Part shown: piece after piece, positions 60,776-64,000 of the stretch
How positions within the stretch are numbered: the first letter of the stretch is position 1
Layout of the letters: the number at the start of each line of letters is the position of its first letter
Source of the DNA: Parabacteroides chongii
GTDB taxonomy: Bacteria; Bacteroidota; Bacteroidia; Bacteroidales; Tannerellaceae
Assembly: GCF_029581355.1 (NCBI RefSeq)
Contig: NZ_CP120849.1
Coordinates: forward strand, 5,178,501 to 5,242,500
Length of the DNA: 64,000 bases
Direction: 5' to 3'
Made by a program: the position numbers and the translations under genes
The notes under the pieces: generated by a model
Told to the model about the DNA's origin: nothing
Database searches by the model: none
The model's input: the letters and a program-made list of their open reading frames with translations, nothing else

Positions 60776-60890
60776 ACGGCTTCATCCGGGCGAATCGCTC
60801 GGTTCCGACATATCGAATCGGACGACTCCACCCTGTCGAACCGTTAGGTTCTGACACATCGAACCGGACGGCTCCGACAAAGGATACCGC
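60776..60890. repeat. Degenerate 23-nt direct repeats, third locus
   Basis: Five units of exactly 23 bases, 60776-60798, 60799-60821, 60822-60844, 60845-60867 and 60868-60890, then a partial sixth. Typical unit: TCGGTTCCGACATATCGAAT plus CGG. The shared core is TTC, nine bases, then CGAA, the same spacing as in the units at 15378-15447. It lies in the 308-base gap between the AAA/nuclease and DJ-1 genes, 1.7 kb beyond the 69-residue HU-like gene. The rest of that gap holds the nuclease promoter and nothing else seen. Confidence 0.75.
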
Positions 60891-60957
60891 CCGGTTCGAT
60901 CGTTTCGATATACCGGATAAGAAAACTATTCGTTCCGGTGCACAAGGCTGACTCTTT

Positions 60958-61485
60958 TTATTTCAGTGCTTCGACCACCTGCGGCATCATCGTCCACACG
61001 GTATGTTCGCACTGGGCAGTGAAGAAGTTTCCGTCGATCTCCGATTTCTCGTCGGTGGCATGGCCCAGCTTGATAGCCGGTTTTGCCAATGGGTGAACCG
61101 CCACTTTCTTGCCTGCGGTGATCCCTGCGATGTCGAACATCATGGCTGCCGCGCAATGGCCGATCATGATCTTGCCTTTGTCGCCGAATACTTTGATGAC
61201 CGCCAGCATATCCTGGTTGTAAGGCTTGCCTACATTTTCACCGAACTGGGGAACAGCGTCGCCACAACCGAATACCAGCGCATCGTACTCGTCCTCATGC
61301 CCTTTCAGGTTGGCAATCACATCGTCCACGATCAGCGTAACGCCGGAATTGCTTTTTATCTCCGTCGAATCTGCCACCGCAAACACCTTGTAAGGTATCT
61401 TATTCTCAAAAAATGTTTCCAGATACTGGAACAAACCGAATCCGTTCACCGGATTCACTGCCAAAACTGCTACTTTCTTTGCCAT
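60958..61485 (-). CDS. DJ-1/PfpI family protein
   Basis: 175 residues from the ATG at 61483-61485 (MAKKVAVLAVNPVNGFGLFQ); the frame extends eight codons upstream but that adds no family sequence. Glutamine-amidotransferase-like fold: EYDALVFGCGDAVPQ, GKIMIGHCAAAMMFDIAGIT with the nucleophile-elbow Cys, KVAVHPLAKPAI, and DGNFFTAQCEHTVWTMMPQV at the end. Such proteins act as chaperones, deglycases or stress hydrolases; which one is not evident. Divergent from the HxlR regulator. Confidence 0.88.
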   Translation of the reverse strand: MAKKVAVLAVNPVNGFGLFQYLETFFENKIPYKVFAVADSTEIKSNSGVTLIVDDVIANLKGHEDEYDALVFGCGDAVPQFGENVGKPYNQDMLAVIKVFGDKGKIMIGHCAAAMMFDIAGITAGKKVAVHPLAKPAIKLGHATDEKSEIDGNFFTAQCEHTVWTMMPQVVEALK

Positions 61486-61531
61486 GATCTTAATTATTAA
61501 ATGAAACAATAGTTATTTTTCGTAAGTTTAT

Positions 61532-61552
61532 TACTTTTGTTCGTCAAATGTA
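61532..61552. promoter_or_regulatory. Divergent promoter pair between DJ-1/PfpI and HxlR genes
   Basis: TACTTTTG (61532-61539, plus strand) faces the HxlR gene. TACATTTG (61545-61552, minus strand) faces the DJ-1 gene. The boxes are five bases apart, so one regulator bound here would control both. Confidence 0.55.
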
Positions 61553-61628
61553 GATTATCCGGTTCGTCCAAACAAGAACGCACCTCGGAATAAGCAACTT
61601 ACATAGAGATAACAATTGTTGAGCTTCA

Positions 61629-62006
61629 ATGGAATATCAGAATATTAAAAATATGAAAAACTTTCATCCTACGGGATACTGCCCGGTACGTGACGTCCTC
61701 AGCCGTCTTGGCGACAAATGGTCGATGCTGGTCCTGACTACACTGAGCGCGAACGGCACGATGCGTTTCAGCGACATCCACAAGACCATCGACGATATCT
61801 CGCAACGGATGCTGACTGTCACGCTCCGTACCCTCGAATCCGACGGCCTTGTGCACCGCAAAGTCTATCCCGAAGTGCCGCCCCGCGTGGAATATTGCCT
61901 CACGGAAATGGGCACGACACTCATGCCTCATATCCAGAGCCTGGTAGATTGGGCACTCGGACATATGGACGAGATTCTGACCAGCCGGGAGATGGCCAAG
62001 GGATGA
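61629..62006 (+). CDS. HxlR-family winged-helix regulator
   Basis: 125 residues. Family signature: GYCPVRDVLSRLGDKWSMLV (the Cys at the start of helix 1 is a redox or aldehyde sensor in relatives), TMRFSDIHKTIDDISQRMLT, VTLRTLESDGLVHRKVYPEV, PPRVEYCLTEMGTTLMP. A dimeric DNA-binding protein. It is divergent from the DJ-1/PfpI gene with interlocked promoters, so it probably controls that gene in response to reactive electrophiles. Confidence 0.93.
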   Translation: MEYQNIKNMKNFHPTGYCPVRDVLSRLGDKWSMLVLTTLSANGTMRFSDIHKTIDDISQRMLTVTLRTLESDGLVHRKVYPEVPPRVEYCLTEMGTTLMPHIQSLVDWALGHMDEILTSREMAKG

Positions 62007-62035
62007 AGAATACAGGGGAATGAAGTCGGCCGCTT

Positions 62036-62971
62036 TCAGATGCGGATCTTGCCGATCAACTCCCGGACGACCGTTTTCAAAGCTTCCGGCGCGATGATCT
62101 CCGCCCGGTCGGCAAACGACAGGTACCAGTGGCCGAACTTGTCGAGCGAATAGGTCCGGTATTTCTGGACGAAGTACTCCCCCTCCGCCACCTCCTCATA
62201 AAGTCCGTAGGTGTATTTGGAGACTTCCGTATCGCGTGCCACGTCGCGGTGGACACGGAGCGTCACTTCGACCTCGTCCTCTACATCATAGATCCGGGGG
62301 ATCAGCTCGTCAAGCGGAAGATGCTCCTCCTCGAAACCGTTTTCGCCCAGACAGAGGTGGACGATTCTGCCGAGATGGAAGGTGCGGTAATCCCTCCTCA
62401 ACTTGCACCAGGCGAGGACATACCAGATGCCGCCCATGAAGAACATACCCTGAGGTTCGATCGTGCGGTGGGTGACCTGGTAGTTGTAGCCCGCCTTGTA
62501 GGTCATGACGAGCTGCTTCTTGTTCAGCAACGCCTTCATAAGGGTTTGCAGGACGTTGGCAGAGGCGGTGCGCGTATTCTGGTGGATGCCCGAGATACGG
62601 ATATAAGGGTCGAAATGATGGAGGATATCCTTGTCGGCCGTCCGCAGCACGGCGCGTATCTTGTCCATCCCGCTGCGGAATACATCGTAGGTATCGCCAT
62701 CAGTCTGATGGCAGACCAGTTTCTCCGCCACGAGGAAACAGAGGGCCTCGTCGATCGTGAACATCAGGGGCGGCAACTTGAAACCGTCCACCAGCGAGTA
62801 ACCCAGCCCAGCCTCACCACCGACAGGGATCCCCGACTCTTCCAGCGAACGGATGTCGCGATAAACCGTCCGGAGACTTACACCGAACTGATCCGCAATC
62901 TCACGTGCGGTGACGACCGGGCGGGATTGCAGCTTGACCAGTATAGCGGATATTCGTTCCAGGCGGTTCAT
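62036..62971 (-). CDS. WYL-domain transcriptional regulator (HTH_11 + WYL)
   Basis: 311 residues from the ATG at 62969-62971 (MNRLERISAILVKLQSRPVV). An N-terminal winged helix (TAREIADQFGVSLRTVYRDI, RSLEESGIPVGGEAGLGYSL) is followed by a WYL ligand-binding domain (LMTYKAGYNYQVTHRTIEPQ, MGGIWYVLAWCKLRRDYRTF, HLGRIVHL) and a WCX C-terminal domain (FGHWYLSFADRAEIIAPEAL). WYL regulators of this YafY kind sense nucleic-acid or stress signals. It is on the minus strand, 23 bases before the PNPOx-fold gene is read, so that gene and this one may be co-transcribed. Confidence 0.93.
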   Translation of the reverse strand: MNRLERISAILVKLQSRPVVTAREIADQFGVSLRTVYRDIRSLEESGIPVGGEAGLGYSLVDGFKLPPLMFTIDEALCFLVAEKLVCHQTDGDTYDVFRSGMDKIRAVLRTADKDILHHFDPYIRISGIHQNTRTASANVLQTLMKALLNKKQLVMTYKAGYNYQVTHRTIEPQGMFFMGGIWYVLAWCKLRRDYRTFHLGRIVHLCLGENGFEEEHLPLDELIPRIYDVEDEVEVTLRVHRDVARDTEVSKYTYGLYEEVAEGEYFVQKYRTYSLDKFGHWYLSFADRAEIIAPEALKTVVRELIGKIRI

Positions 62972-63033
62972 TGTGTGCGTTTGTCTGATTGATTGGTGAC
63001 AAAGATACAACTTTTACGTTACCGGCAGCGGGA

Positions 63034-63462
63034 TCAGCAGATCATCGCCCGGATAGAAGCCGGGATAAGGCGGATGATACAGATGCCCTCTCCCGTCGGT
63101 CCTTCGGGTGAGTATTCGTTCATCCAGTCTTGCCAGAGTTCGCGTTTCAATGCTTCGTCGGTGATGATCTCGGCTTTGCCTGCGATCTGGACCTGCCCGC
63201 TCTCCATCGTAGCGTACATCACTTCACAGCGCGGATCCAGGCGGAGGTTCGCTAATTTCTGACAGCTGGCTTCTGTCGCAAAATGGAGTTGCTGCAAGGT
63301 CTGGCCTGCCAGGTTGTTGAGTCCCGAAAGGCGCGGTCCCGTCTCCGGATTGTTGGTGGCAACGATACCATATTCAAATCCCCGGATGAACTTTTCCGCT
63401 TCTTCCACCTGCTCTTTCGTCATCCCCGCAACTTCCCCTAAATAAAACAATTTCATTTCCAT
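63034..63462 (-). CDS. PNPOx-fold flavin-binding protein
   Basis: 142 residues. Split-barrel fold of the pyridoxamine 5'-phosphate oxidase group: FEYGIVATNNPETGPRLSGL, QTLQQLHFATEASCQKLANL, RLDPRCEVMYATMESGQVQI, AGKAEIITD, and the closing GEGICIIRLIPASIRAMI. It most likely binds FMN; substrate unknown. Upstream gene of the minus-strand pair with the WYL regulator. Promoter box TACCTTTG at 63501-63508. Confidence 0.87.
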   Translation of the reverse strand: MEMKLFYLGEVAGMTKEQVEEAEKFIRGFEYGIVATNNPETGPRLSGLNNLAGQTLQQLHFATEASCQKLANLRLDPRCEVMYATMESGQVQIAGKAEIITDEALKRELWQDWMNEYSPEGPTGEGICIIRLIPASIRAMIC

Positions 63463-63500
63463 CTTCGTAGTTTTTTAATGTTAATATTTGAACTGTGAAG

Positions 63501-63508
63501 CAAAGGTA
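63501..63508 (-). promoter_or_regulatory. Promoter -7 box of the PNPOx-fold gene
   Basis: TACCTTTG on the minus strand, 39 bases before the ATG; full consensus match. Confidence 0.5.
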
Positions 63509-63613
63509 TGGGGAGGGGGTGACAACAGTATGTCAGCAGGGAAGAGATTATTTCGTACTAATTACGAAAATATATTCTCGAACACACCGCCTCTCTTCAT
63601 AGAATTTTTTCTT

Positions 63614-63621
63614 TACTTTTG
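63614..63621 (+). promoter_or_regulatory. Promoter -7 box of the DsrE-family gene
   Basis: TACTTTTG, 83 bases before the ATG at 63704, leaving a leader of about 75 bases with no clear structure. Confidence 0.5.
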
Positions 63622-63703
63622 CCCATGAATATTTTCGGACAATATCTATTTCTTTTTCATACATTTGCGAATCGATAGAACCATATACATAAATCATCTT
63701 ATT

Positions 63704-64000
63704 ATGAACGACAAATTAAACATTCTCTGGACAACCGACAATAAAGACACCATATTCAATATGTTATCGATGTACACCCTCAACTCCAAAAAGAGAGGCT
63801 GGTGGAAAGAAGTGAACGTAATCCTTTGGGGAGCCTCCGTTAAGCTCGCCGCCCAAGATACGCAGGTGCAGACGGAAATCCTGGAAATGCTTCAAGCAGG
63901 CGTCACCGTCGAAGCCTGCCAGGACTGCTGCGAAAGGTTCGAAGTGAAGCCAATCATCGAGAAACTGGGTGTTACCGTCAGATACATGGGAGCCCCGCTA
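63704..64000 (+). CDS. DsrE-family protein (partial, runs off the right edge)
   Basis: 99 residues visible from the ATG at 63704. They read MNDKLNILWTTDNKDTIFNM, then GWWKEVNVILWGASVKLAAQ, TEILEMLQAGVTVEACQDCC and KPIIEKLGVTVRYMGAP. This is the DsrE/DsrF-like alpha/beta fold (related to sulfur-relay and small-molecule binding proteins), including the ACQDC cysteine region. No signal peptide. Its stop lies outside the window; only a few residues should be missing. Confidence 0.82.
   Translation, partial: MNDKLNILWTTDNKDTIFNMLSMYTLNSKKRGWWKEVNVILWGASVKLAAQDTQVQTEILEMLQAGVTVEACQDCCERFEVKPIIEKLGVTVRYMGAPL

Noticed and set aside
60776..60890. Possible CRISPR array
   Set aside because: Units of 23 bases run directly into one another with no spacers, and the units are degenerate.

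Overview
The window looks like a chromosomal segment from a gut Bacteroidales bacterium, most probably Parabacteroides or a close relative. The evidence is the Bacteroidetes promoter -7 box (TAnnTTTG) in front of many genes, several fimbrillin (FimA/Mfa1) lipoprotein genes, a xylose operon led by a Nudix-type regulator, a TamB/TsaD/LipB/MtgA housekeeping block, and Por-type C-terminal tails on secreted proteins. The species call is inference; no rRNA or tRNA gene was seen.

Layout. 1-9 kb: CinA-like amidohydrolase (cut by the window edge), a hairpin-dense intergenic repeat, tsaD, a very large tamB, dus, lipB and mtgA. 9-18.5 kb: an Rpn-family nuclease gene, then a minus-strand accessory operon (small membrane protein, HU-like/Ig protein, two secreted proteins with near-identical C-terminal ends, one unknown protein) headed by a TPR-TM-AraC regulator. 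18.5-36 kb: xylose operon (regulator, xylB, xylA, xylE), KtrAB-type potassium uptake, a CNNM/CBS protein, an orphan Card1-like CARF nuclease, and assorted core genes. 36-40 kb: a DMT transporter, an ORF6N remnant, a second Rpn gene and a tyrosine recombinase whose 3' end runs into a 210-bp segment bounded by perfect 32-bp inverted repeats. 40-51.8 kb: a long fimbrial operon (DUF3575, HU, major fimbrillin, HU-like/Ig protein, FimB/Mfa2-type anchor, minor subunit, two adhesin-like proteins, aquaporin, a shortened paralogue, an unknown). 52-59 kb: a second fimbrillin cluster ending in an adenosine-deaminase-like gene and a 69-residue HU-like mini-protein. 59-64 kb: an AAA/PD-(D/E)XK protein, DJ-1/PfpI, HxlR and WYL regulators, a PNPOx-fold protein and the start of a DsrE-family gene.

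How it fits together. The fimbrial operon appears phase-variable: the segment between the recombinase and the operon carries a good promoter box that now points away from the operon, so this copy reads as OFF. Inversion would aim that box at the operon and also swap the last residues of the recombinase, because both orientations leave an open frame through the repeat. The minus-strand accessory operon and the second fimbrillin cluster share a 26-bp operator-like palindrome (perfect at 16543, 22/26 at 52080), which suggests common control by the TPR-AraC regulator. Three HU-like proteins in these clusters end in the same acidic tail (DDRPVIE or DDRPEIE), and degenerate 23-nt direct repeats lie directly after two of them and 1.7 kb after the third. 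These linked features (inverton, shared operator, tail and 23-nt repeats) are the most novel content of the window.
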